NCBI GenBank assembly: GCA_964019135.1
Contig: OZ025253.1
Location: 11,227,059-11,291,058, forward strand
Length of the DNA stretch: 64,000 nt
Source: Arenicola marina
Lineage: Eukaryota; Annelida; Polychaeta; Arenicolidae
Direction of reading: 5' to 3'
Both the position numbers and the translations under genes were made by a program. How positions within the stretch are numbered: the first letter of the stretch is position 1; each line of letters starts with the position of its first letter. The notes below the pieces were generated by a model, which worked only from the letters and a program-made list of their open reading frames with translations, was not told the DNA's origin and did not search any database. Below, in pieces: positions 22,601 to 34,600 of this stretch.

Positions 22601-25600
22601 AGGGAGGCCGAGAGGCAGTGAGGGCGGAGCGTAGTGGGAGGGAGGCCGAGAGGCGGTGAGGGCGGAGCGCAGTGAGAGGGAGGCCGAGAGGCGGTGAAGG
22701 CGGAGCGCAGTGGGAGGGAGGCCGAGAGGCGGTGAGGGCGGTGCGCAGTGGGAGGGAGGCCGAGAGGCGGTGAGGGCGGTGCGCAGTGGGAGGGAGGCCG
22801 AGAGGCGGTGAGGGCGGAGCGCAGTGGGAGGGAGGCCGAGAGGCGGTGAGGGCGGTGCGCAGTGGGAGGGAGGCCGAGAGGCGGTGAGGGCGGAGCGCAG
22901 TGGGAGGGAGGAAATCCCTATGGCTGGGATGACGAGAGGGTTGACACATGAGCTTTCTGAGACGGGGCCGAGAGGTGGTGAGGGCGGAGCGCAGTGGGAG
23001 GGAGGCCGAGAGGCGGTGAGGGCGGAGCGCAGTGGGAGGGAGGAAATCCCTATGGCTGGGATGACGAGAGGGTTGACACATGAGCTTTCTGAGACGGGGC
23101 CGAGAGGCGGTGAGGGCGGAGCGCAGTGGGAGGGAGGCCGAGAGGCGGTGAGGGCGGAGCGCAGTGGGAGGGAGGCCGAGAGGCGGTGAGGGCGGAGCGC
23201 AGTGGGAGGGAGGCCGAGAGGCGGTGAGGGCGGAGCGCAGTGGGAGGGAGGAAATCCCTTTAATTAATCGTAATGCTATACTCCGTCGCTAGGGGAATGG
23301 GAAGAACGAATAAAACGACGGGGACGGGGTGACACCCCAGGAAGGGGTGACACACCAGACACACCGGACACCACTGCTGCGACGGGTATGTACCTTATTT
23401 ATTATACAGATGTACATATATCGTAATTTAACGACTTGAGCAACTTCCAACTGGCGGAAGCTTGCGCTGTGCGTGAGCGCATGCCAAAATGTGCTACCCG
23501 TTGCCACGGTTTATATATAACCCGCCATATGTCAAAAGGAAACCAAGCCGATCCCCGCCCTGTTAATGCCGCGTAATTATGGTGTATTGTTTAACCATAA
23601 CTAATGGTTAAAGTTGTGTAGTTAGGTGACTTATTGACTTTTTAATATCAACGTTAAATAACGCGTCATCGTATATTTCTTATTCTGTATGCATAATTAC
23701 TAACTGATTAGTAACACTTTGCATTTGACACAGAATCACCCACCCCAACCACCCCAACCAAGGCACAACTATGTGATGGCCATTCCGAAGTCCGGCAGTG
23801 TGAGGCGCTGAACACCGGAAGTGACTACAACACCCTGGAAGCCCGCGGCTTCGGCCATTGGCACGGGATCTGCCGCGTGGTCTCCACGGACGACACCCTC
23901 GATCTGGATCAGTACATCTACAGCGTCGACCTCTACAACGAGGACTCCAATCGAGGGTCAAAGTTCGGACATCTCGGAGTGACCTTCAACGTGGTCGACG
24001 CCGACAATTTCGACTTCGTCTACTTCAAGTGGGTGGCAATTGCAAAATATATCATTATAGGCTGAAAGTGCTTTACGTTAAACCGTTACAGTTAAATAAA
24101 AAAATCAGATTGGTGTCGAAATGTTATTATTTTTATGGTTGATGCCTTTGATATTTAGTAATTTGGAACTTTAACAGTATTTTTTGTTTGTCTATTTTAC
24201 TAGCGGTATAGTGGTGATGACAAAAAAATATTCCCGATAATGATATAATAGTAAGTTGTAAATAATGATATATCAGTAAGTTCTAAATAATGATACATCA
24301 GTAAGTTATAATACTTATAAGTTATAATACACATTTTTGTTCTTCAATTTAATGTTTTAATCGTTTGATTTGACAGTTGGCTAATTGGCACTTTCACATC
24401 GCTGCGCCATTAACCTTTTTCCTGGTGAACTGTAAGCCCTAGTCGAGGCGCGCATTGTGCTCCCTGTTATCCGTAACCCCTCCCCCCCCCCCTCCCCCAC
24501 CTCACTCCCGCCCCCGCCCCCTTCCTCCGCTCCCCGCCCCCACCTCACTCCCGCCCCCGCCCCCTTCCTCCGCTCCCCGCCCCCACCTCACTCCCGCCCC
24601 CGCCCCCTTCCTCCGCTCCCCGCCCCCACCTCTTGTGCCAAAAAACCGTCTTTCGCCCACCATGTTCCCCCTTCCACCGTCTTGTGATATGATACCCGTG
24701 CCCCCCCCCCCACCCTCTTGTGATATGATACCTGTGACGCCCCCGCCCGCCCCCCACCCTCTTGTGGCGTGATACCCGTGTCCCCCAACCCTCTTGGGGC
24801 GTGATATCCGTGTCCCCCCACCCTCTTGTGGCGTGATACCCGTGTCCCCCAACCCTCTTGGGGCGTGATACCCGTGTCCCCCAACCCTCTTGGGGCGTGA
24901 TACCCGTGTCCCCCCACCCTCTTGGGGCGTGATACCCGTGTCCCCCCACCCTCTTGGGGCGTGATACCCGTGTCCTCCCACCCTCTTGTGGCGTGATACC
25001 CGTGTCCCCCCACCCTCTTGTGGCGTGATACCCGTGTCCCCCCACCCTCTTGGGGCGTGATACCCGTGTCCCCCCACCCTCTTGGGGCGTGATATCCGTG
25101 TCCCCCCACCCTCTTGTGGCGTGATACCCGTGTCCCCCCACCCTCTAGGGGCGTGATACCCGTGTCCTCCCACCCTCTTGGGGCGTGATACCCGTGTCCC
25201 CCCACCCACTTGGGGCGTGATACCCGTGTCCCCCCACCCTCTTGGGGCGTGATACCCGTGTCCCCCCACCCTCTTGGGGCGTGATACCCGTGCCCCCCCC
25301 CACCCTCTTGGGGCGTGATACCCGTGTTCCCCCACCCTCTTGGGGCGTGATACCCGTGTCCCCCCACCCTCTTGGGGCGTGATACCCGTGTCCCCCCACC
25401 CTCTTGGGGCGTGATACCCGTGTCCCCCCACCCTCTTGGGGCGTGATACCCGTGTCCCCCCACCCTCTTGGAGCGTGATACCCGTGTCCCCCCACCCTCT
25501 TGGAGCGTGATACCCGTGTCCCCCCACCCTCTTGGGGCGTGATACCCGTGTCCCCCCACCCTCTTGGGGCGTGATACCCGTGTCCCCCCACCCTCTTGGG

Positions 25601-28600
25601 GCGTGATATCCGTGTCCCCCCACCCTCTTGGGGCGTGATACCCGTGTCCCCCCACCCTCTTGGGGCGTGATACCCGTGTCCCCCCACCCTCTTGGGGCGT
25701 GACACCCGTGTCCCCCCACCCTCTTGGGGCGTGATACCCGTGTCCCCCCACCCTCTTGTGGCGTGATACCCGTGTCCCCCCACCCTCTTGGGGCGTGATA
25801 CCCGTGTCCCCCCACCCTCTTGGGGCGTGATACCCGTGTCCCCCCACCCTCTTGGGGCGTGATACCCGTGTCCCCCCACCCTCTTGGGGCGTGATACCCG
25901 TGTCCCCCCACCCTCTTGGGGCGTGATACCCGTGTCCCCCCACCCTCTTGGGGCGTGACACCCGTGTCCCCCCACCCTCTTGGGGCGTGATACCCGTGTC
26001 CCCCCACCCTCTTGGGGCGTGATACCCGTGTCCCCCCACCCTCTTGGGGCGTGATACCCGTGTCCCCCCACCCTCTTGGGGCGTGATACCCGTGTCCCCC
26101 CACCCTCTTGGGGCGTGATACCCGTGTCCCCCCACCCTCTTGGGGCGTGATACCCGTGTCCCCCCACCCTCTTGGGGCGTGATACCCGTGTCCCCCCACC
26201 CTCTTGGGGCGTGATACCAGTGTCCCCCCACCCTCTTGGGGCGTGATACCCGTGTCCCCCCACCCTCTTGGGGCGTGATACCCGTGTCCCCCCACCCTCT
26301 TGGGGCGTGATACCCGTGTCCCCCCACCCTCTTGGAGCGTGATACCCGTGTCCCCCCACCCTCTTGTGGCGTGATACCCGTGTCCCCCCACCCTCTTGGG
26401 GCGTGATACCCGTGTCCCCCCACCCTCTTGGGGCGTGATATCCGTGTCCCCCCACCCTCTTGGGGCGTGATACCCGTGTCCCCCCACCCTCTTGGGGCGT
26501 GATACCCGTGTCCCCCCACCCTCTTGGGGCGTGATACCCGTGTCCCCCCACCCTCTTGGGGCGTGATACCCGTGTCCCCCCACCCTCTTGGGGCGTGATA
26601 CCCGTGTCCCCCCACCCTCTTGGGGCGTGATACCCGTGTCCCCCCACCCTCTTGTGGCGTGATACCCGTGTCCCCCCACCCTCTTGTGGCGTGATACCCG
26701 TGTCCCCCCACCCTCTTGGGGCGTGATACCCGTGTCCCCCCACCCTCTTGGGGCGTGATACCCGTGTCCCCCCACCCTCTTGGGGCGTGATACCCGTGTC
26801 CCCCCACCCTCTTGGGGCGTGATACCCGTGTCCCCCCACCCTCTTGGGGCGTGATACCCGTGTTCCCCCACCCTCTTGGGGCGTGATATCCGTGTCCCCC
26901 CACCCTCTTGGGGCGTGATACCCGTGTCCCCCCACCCTCTTGAGGCGTGATATCCGTGTCCCCCCACCCTCTTGGGGCGTGATATCCGTGTCCCCCCACC
27001 CTCTTGGGGCGTGATACCCGTGTCCCCCCACCCTCTTGGGGCGTGATACCCGTGTCCCCCCACCCTCTTGGGGCGTGATACCCGTGTCCCCCCACCCTCT
27101 TGGGGCGTGATATCCGTGTCCCCCCACCCTCTTGAGGCGTGATACCCGTGTCCCCCCACCCTCTTGGGGCGTGATACCCGTGTCCCCCCACCCTCTTGGG
27201 GCGTGATACCCGTGTCCCCCCACCCTCTTGGGGCGTGATACCCGTGTCCCCCCACCCTCTTGGGGCGTGATACCCGTGTCCCCCCACCCTCTTGGGGCGT
27301 GATACCCGTGTCCCCCCACCCTCTTGGGGCGTGATATCCGTGTCCCCCCACCCTCTTGGGGCGTGATATCCGTGTCCCCCCACCCTCTTGGGGCGTGATA
27401 CCCGTGTCCCCCCACCCTCTTGGGGCGTGGTACCCGTGTCCCCCCACCCTCTTGGGGCGTGATACCCGTGTCCCCCCACCCTCTTGGGGCGTGATATCCG
27501 TGTCCCCCCACCCTCTTGAGGCGTGATACCCGTGTCCCCCCACCCTCTTGGGGCGTGATACCCGTGTCCCCCCACCCTCTTGGGGCGTGATACCCGTGTC
27601 CCCCCACCCTCTTGGGGCGTGATACCCGTGTCCCCCCACCCTCTTGGGGCGTGATACCCGTGTCCCCCCACCCTCTTGGGGCGTGATACCCGTGTCCCCC
27701 CACCCTCTTGGGGCGTGATACCCGTGTCCCCCCACCCTCTTGGGGCGTGATACCCGTGTCCCCCCACCCTCTTGGAGCGTGATACCCGTGTCCCCCCACC
27801 CTCTTGGGGCGTGACACCCGTGTCCCCCCACCCTCTTGGGGCGTGATAGCCGTGTCCCCCCACCCTCTTGGGGCGTGATACCCGTGTCCCCCCACCCTCT
27901 TGGGGCGTGATATCCGTGTTCCCCCACCCTCTTGGGGCGTGATATCCGTGTCCCCCCACCCTCTTGGGGCGTGATACCCGTGTCCCCCCACCCACTTGGG
28001 GCGTGATACCCGTGTCCCCCCACCCTCTTGGGGCGTGATACCCGTGTCCCCCCACCCTCTTGGGGCGTGATATCCGTGTCCCCCCACCCTCTTGGGGCGT
28101 GATACCCGTGTCCCCCCACCCTCTTGGGGCGTGATACCCGTGTCCCCCCACCCTCTTGGGGCGTGATACCCGTGTCCCCCCACCCTCTTGGGGCGTGATA
28201 CCCGTGTCCCCCCACCCTCTTGGGGCGTGATATCCGTGTCCCCCCACCCTCTTGGGGCGTGATACCCGTGTCCCCCCACCCTCTTGGGGCGTGATACCCG
28301 TGTCCCCCCACCCTCTAGGGGCGTGATACCCGTGTCCCCCCACCCTCTTGGGGCGTGATACCCGTGTTCCCCCACCCTCTTGGGGCGTGATACCCGTGTC
28401 CCCCCACCCTCTTGTGGCGTGGTATCCGTGTCCCCCCACCCTCTTGAGGCGTGATACCCGTGTCCCCCCACCCTCTTGGGGCGTGATATCCGTGTCCCCC
28501 CACCCTCTTGAGGCGTGATACCCGTGTCCCCCCACCCTCTTGGGGCGTGATACCCGTGTCCCCCCACCCTCTTGGGGCGTGATACCCGTGTCCCCCCACC

Positions 28601-31600
28601 CTCTTGGGGCGTGATACCCGTGTCCCCCCACCCTCTTGTGGCGTGATACCCGTGTCCCCCCACCCTCTTGGGGCGTGATACCCGTGTCCCCCCACCCTCT
28701 TGGGGCGTGATACCCGTGTCCCCCCACCCTCTTGTGGCGTGATACCCGTGTCCCCCCACCCTCTTGGGGCGTGATACCCGTGTCCCCCCACCCTCTTGGG
28801 GCGTGATACCCGTGTCCCCCCACCCTCTTGGGGCGTGATATCCGTGTCCCCCCACCCTCTTGGGGCGTGATACCCGTGTCCCCCACCCTCTTGGGGCGTG
28901 ATATCCGTGTTCCCCCACCCTCTTGGGGCGTGATATCCGTGTCCCCCCACCCTCTTGGGGCGTGATACCCGTGTCCCCCCACCCTCTTGTGGCGTGATAC
29001 CCGTGTCCCCCCACCCTCTTGGGGCGTGATACCCGTGTCCCCCCACCCTCTTGGGGCGTGATATCCGTGTCCCCCCACCCTCTTGGGGCGTGATACCCGT
29101 GTCCCCCCACCCTCTTGGGGCGTGATACCCGTGTCCCCCCACCCTCTTGGGGCGTGATACCCGTGTCCCCCCACCCTCTTGGGGCGTGATACCCGTGTCC
29201 CCCCACCCTCTTGGGGCGTGATATCCGTGTCCCCCCACCCTCTTGGGGCGTGATACCCGTGTCCCCCCACCCTCTTGGGGCGTGATACCCGTGTCCCCCC
29301 ACCCTCTTGGGGCGTGATACCCGTGTCCCCCCACCCTCTTGGGGCGTGATATCCGTGTCCCCCCACCCTCTTGGGGCGTGATACCCGTGTCCCCCCACCC
29401 TCTTGGGGCGTGATATCCGTGTCCCCCCACCCTCTTGGGGCGTGATACCCGTGTCCCCCCACCCTCTTGGGGCGTGATACCCGTGTCCCCCCACCCTCTT
29501 GGGGCGTGATACCCGTGTCCCCCACCCTCTTGGGGCGTGATATCCGTGTCCCCCCACCCTCTTGGGGCGTGATACCCGTGTCCCCCCACCCTCTTGGGGC
29601 GTGATACCCGTGTCCCCCCACCCTCTTGGAGCGTGATACCCGTGTCCCCCCACCCTCTTGGGGCGTGATACCCGTGTCCCCCCACCCTCTTGGGGCGTGA
29701 TAGCCGTGTCCCCCCACCCTCTTGGGGCGTGATATCCGTGTTCCCCCCACCCTCTTGGGGCGTGATACCCGTGTCCCCCCACCCTCTTGGGGCGTGATAG
29801 CCGTGTCCCCCCACCCTCTTGGGGCGTGATATCCGTGTTCCCCCACCCTCTTGGGGCGTGATACCCGTGTCCCCCCACCCTCTTGGGGCGTGATATCCGT
29901 GTCCCCCCACCCTCTTGAGGCGTGATACCCGTGTCCCCCCACCCTCTTGGGGCGTGATACCCGTGTCCCCCCACCCTCTTGGGGCGTGATACCCGTGTCC
30001 CCCCACCCTCTTGGGGCGTGATACCCGTGTCCCCCCACCCTCTTGGGGCGTGATACCCGTGTCCCCCCACCCTCTTGGGGCGTGATATCCGTGTCCCCCC
30101 ACCCTCTTGGGGCGTGATACCCGTGTCCCCCCACCCTCTTGGGGCGTGATACCCGTGTTCCCCCCACCCTCTTGGGGCGTGATATCCCGTGTCCCCCCAC
30201 CCTCTTGGGGCGTGATACCCGTGTCCCCCCACCCTCTTGAGGCGTGATACCCGTGTCCCCCCACCCTCTTGGGGCGTGATAGCCGTGTCCCCCCACCCTC
30301 TTGGGGCGTGATATCCGTGTTCCCCCACCCTCTTGTGGCGTGATACCCGTGTCCCCCCACCCTCTTGGGGCGTGATAGCCGTGTCCCCCCACCCTCTTGG
30401 GGCGTGATATCCGTGTTCCCCCACCCTCTTGGGGCGTGATACCCGTGTCCCCCCACCCTCTTGGGGCGTGATATCCGTGTCCCCCCACCCTCTTGAGGCG
30501 TGATACCCGTGTCCCCCCACCCTCTTGGGGCGTGATACCCGTGTCCCCCCACCCTCTTGGGGCGTGATACCCGTGTCCCCCCACCCTCTTGGGGCGTGAT
30601 ACCCGTGTCCCCCCACCCTCTTGGGGCGTGATACCCGTGTCCCCCCACCCTCTTGGGGCGTGATATCCCGTGTCCCCCCACCCTCTTGGGGCGTGATACC
30701 CGTGTCCCCCCACCCTCTTGGGGCGTGATACCCGTGTCCCCCCACCCTCTTGGGGCGTGATATCCCGTGTCCCCCCACCCTCTTGGGGCGTGATACCCGT
30801 GTCCCCCCACCCTCTTGGGGCGTGATACCCGTGTCCCCCACCCTCTTGGGGCGTGATACCCGTGTCCCCCCACCCTCTTGGGGCGTGATACCCGTGTCCC
30901 CCCACCCTCTTGGGGCGTGATATCCCGTGTCCCCCCACCCTCTTGGGGCGTGATACCCGTGTCCCCCCACCCTCTTGGGGCGTGATATCCGTGTCCCCCC
31001 CACCCTCTTGGGGCGTGATACCCGTGTCCCCCCACCCTCCTTGGTGCGTGATATCCGTGTCCCCCCCACCCTCTTGGGGGCGTGATATCCGTGTCCCCCC
31101 CCCTCTTGGGGCGGATACCCGTGTCCCCCCACCCTCTTGGGCGTGATATCCGTGTCCCCCCACCCTCTTGGGCGTGATATCCGTGTCCCCCCACCCTCTT
31201 GTGGCGTGATACCCCGTGGTCCCCCCCACCCTCTTGGGGCGTGATATCCGTGTCCCTCTTGTGGCGTGATACCCGTGTCCCCCACCCTCTTGGGGCGTGA
31301 TATCCGTGTCCCCCCACCCTCTTGAGGCGTGATACCCGTGTCCCCCCACCCTCTTGGGGCGTGATATCCGTGTCCCCCCACCCTCTTGGGGCGTGATATC
31401 CGTGTCCCCCCACCCTCTTGTGGCGTTCTTGTGGCGTGATACCCGTGTCCCCCACCCTCTTGGGGCGTGATATCCGTGTCCCCCCACCCTCTTGAGGCGT
31501 GATACCCGTGTCCCCCCACCCTCTTGGGGCGTGATATCCGTGTCCCCCCACCCTCTTGGGGCGTGATACCCGTGTCCCCCCACCCTCTTGGGGCGTGATA

Positions 31601-34600
31601 CCCGTGTCCCCCCACCCTCTTGGGGCGTGATACCCGTGTCCCCCCACCCTCTTGAGGCGTGATACCCGTGTCCCCCCACCCTCTTGGGGCGTGATACCCG
31701 TGTCCCCCCACCCTCTTGGGGCGTGATACCCGTGTCCCCCCACCCTCTTGAGGCGTGATACCCGTGTTCCCCCACCCTCTTGGGGCGTGATACCCGTGTC
31801 CCCCCACCCTCTTGGGGCGTGATACCCGTGTCCCCCCACCCTCTTGGGGCGTGATACCCGTGTCCCCCCACCCTCTTGTGGCGTGATAACCCGTGTTCCC
31901 CCACCCTCTTGAGGCGTGATACCCGTGTCCCCCACCCACTTGGGGCGTGATACCCGTGTTCCCCCACCCTCTTGGGGCGTGATACCCGTGTCCCCCCACT
32001 CTCTTGGGGCGTGATATCCGTGTCCCCCCACCCTCTTGGGGCGTGATACCCGTGTCCCCCCACCCTCTTGGGGCGTGATACCCGTGTCCCCCCACCCTCT
32101 AGGGGCGTGATACCCGTGTCCCCCCACCCTCTTGGGGCGTGATACCCGTGTTCCCCCACCCTCTTGGGGCGTGATACCCGTGTCCCCCCACCCTCTTGTG
32201 GCGTGGTATCCGTGTCCCCCCACCCTCTTGAGGCGTGATACCCGTGTCCCCCCACCCTCTTGGGGCGTGATATCCGTGTCCCCCCACCCTCTTGAGGCGT
32301 GATACCCGTGTCCCCCCACCCTCTTGGGGCGTGATACCCGTGTCCCCCCACCCTCTTGGGGCGTGATACCCGTGTCCCCCCACCCTCTTGGGGCGTGATA
32401 CCCGTGTCCCCCCACCCTCTTGGGGCGTGATATCCGTGTCCCCCCACCCTCTTGAGGCGTGATACCCGTGTCCCCCCACCCTCTTGGGGCGTGATATCCG
32501 TGTCCCCCCACCCTCTTGGGCGTGATACCCGTGTCCCCCCACCCTCTTGGGGCGTGATACCCGTGTCCCCCCACCCTCTTGGGCGTGATACCCGTGTCCC
32601 CCCACCCTCTTGGGGCGTGGTACCCGTGTCCCCCCACCCTCTTGGGGCGTGATACCCGTGTCCCCCCACCCTCTTGGGGCGTGATACCCGTGTCCCCCCA
32701 CCCTCTTGGGGCGTGATACCCGTGTCCCCCCACCCTCTTGGGGCGTGATATCCGTGTCCCCCCACCCTCTTGGGGCGTGATAGCCGTGTCCCCCCACCCT
32801 CTTGGGGCGTGATACCCGTGTCCCCCCACCCTCTTAGGGCGTGATACCCGTGTCCCCCCACCCTCTTGTGGCGTGATACCCGTGTCCCCCCACCCTCTTG
32901 GGGCGTGATATCCGTGTCCCCCCACCCTCTTGGGGCGTGATACCCGTGTCCCCCCACCCTCTTGGGGCGTGATACCCGTGTCCCCCCACCCTCTTAGGGC
33001 GTGATACCCGTGTCCCCCCACCCTCTTGTGGCGTGATACCCGTGTCCCCCCACCCTCTTGGGGCGTGATACCCGTGTCCCCCCACCCTCTTGGGGCGTGA
33101 TATCCGTGTCCCCCCACCCTCTTGGGGCGTGATACCCGTGTCCCCCCACCCTCTTGGGGCGTGATACCCGTGTCCCCCCACCCTCTTGGGGCGTGATACC
33201 CGTGTCCCCCCACCCTCTTGGGGCGTGATACCCGTGTCCCCCCACCCTCTTGGGGCGTGATACCCGTGTCTCCCCACCCTCTTGGGGCGTGATACCCGTG
33301 TCCCCCCACCCTCTTGGGGCGTGATACCCGTGTCCCCCCACCCTCTTGGGGCGTGATAGCCGTGTCCACCCACCCTCTTGGGGCGTGATACCCGTGTCCC
33401 CCCACCCTCTTGGGGCTTGATACCCGTGTCCCCCCACCCTCTTGGGGCGTGATACCCGTGTCCCCCCACCCTCTTGGGGCGTGATACCCGTGTCCCCCCA
33501 CCCTCTTGGGGCGTGATATCCGTGTCCCCCCACCCTCTTGGGGCGTGATACCCGTGTCCCCCCACCCTCTTGGGGCGTGATACCCGTGTCCCCCCACCCT
33601 CTTGGGGCGTGATACCCGTGTCCCCCCACCCTCTTGGGGCGTGATATCCGTGTCCCCCCACCCTCTTGGGGCGTGATACCCGTGTCCCCCCACCCTCTTG
33701 GGGCGTGATATCCGTGTCCCCCCACCCTCTTGGGGCGGGATACCCGTGTTCCCCCACCCTCTTGGGGCGTGATACCCGTGTCCCCCCACCCTCTTGGGGC
33801 GTGATACCCGTGTCCCCCCACCCTCTTGGGGCGTGATACCCGTGTCCCCCCACCCTCTTGGGGCGTGATACCCGTGTCCCCCCACCCTCTTGGGGCGTGA
33901 TATCCGTGTCCCCCCACCCTCTTGGGGCGTGATACCCGTGTCCCCCCACCCTCTTGGGGCGGGATACCCGTGTTCCCCCACCCTCTTGGGGCGTGATACC
34001 CGTGTCCCCCCACCCTCTTGGGGCGTGATACCCGTGTCCCCCCACCCTCTTGGGGCGGGATACCCGTGTTCCCCCCACCCTCTTGGGGCGTGATACCCGT
34101 GTCCCCCCACCCTCTTGGGGCGTGATACCCGTGTTCCCCCACCCTCTTGTGGCGTGATACCCGTGTCCCCCCACCCTCTTGGGGCGTGATACCCGTGTCC
34201 CCCCACCCTCTTGGGGCGTGATACCCGTGTCCCCCCACCCTCTTGGGGCGTGATACCCGTGTCCCCCCACCCTCTTAGGGCGTGATACCCGTGTCCCCCC
34301 ACCCTCTTGGGGCGTGATACCCGTGTCCCCCCACCCTCTTGGGGCGTGATACCCGTGTCCCCCCACTCTCTTGGGGCGTGATACCCGTGTCCCCCCACCC
34401 TCTTGTGGCGTGATACCCGTGTCCCCCCACCCTCTTGGGGCGTGATACCCGTGTCCCCCAACCCTCTTGGGGCGTGATACCCGTGTCCCCCCACCCTCTT
34501 GGGGCGTGATACCCGTGTCCCCCCACCCTCTTGGGGCGTGATACCCGTGTCCCCCCACCCTCTTGGGGCGTGATACCCGTGTCCCCCCACCCTCTTGGGG

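Larger units (their letters stand above)
2469..23259 (+). repeat. 20.8 kb composite minisatellite: 38-bp units with a 56-bp spacer
   Basis: The basic unit is 38 bp, starting GCCGAGAGGCGGTGAGGG and ending AGTGGGAGGGAG, and occurs roughly 460 times. Runs of 1 to 23 units are separated by single copies of an unrelated 56-bp spacer that starts GAAATCCCTATGGC and ends TTTCTGAGACGGG; I count about 57 spacers. The array begins inside a diverged spacer (2469) and ends in the first bases of another (23251-23259). The commonest variant is GCGGAGCG versus GCGGTGCG. The plus strand is very G-rich (GTGGGAGGGAGG, GAGGGCGG). The minus strand of the unit lacks stops in all frames, which creates frames of up to 2,346 codons that I reject as genes. 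It occupies most of intron 1. Confidence 0.95.
1612..23733 (+). other. Intron 1 (22,122 bp), mostly minisatellite
   Basis: The intron is bounded by GTAAGT at 1612 and by TTTGACACAG ending at 23733. The acceptor's pyrimidine tract is weak, but the reading frame continues exactly. About 21 kb of the intron is tandem repeat (2058-2313 and 2469-23259). What remains is 1612-2057, a short link at 2314-2468, and 23260-23733. None of these shows a gene or RNA. The last holds two near-copies of GGGGTGACAC and AT-rich sequence. Without arrays the intron would be about 1.1 kb. Confidence 0.75.

Noticed and set aside
23858-24142. A 94-codon plus-strand frame overlapping exon 2
   Set aside because: It is in a different frame from the exon with the matching splice phases, and it runs into AT-rich intron sequence. 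It is a shadow of exon 2.
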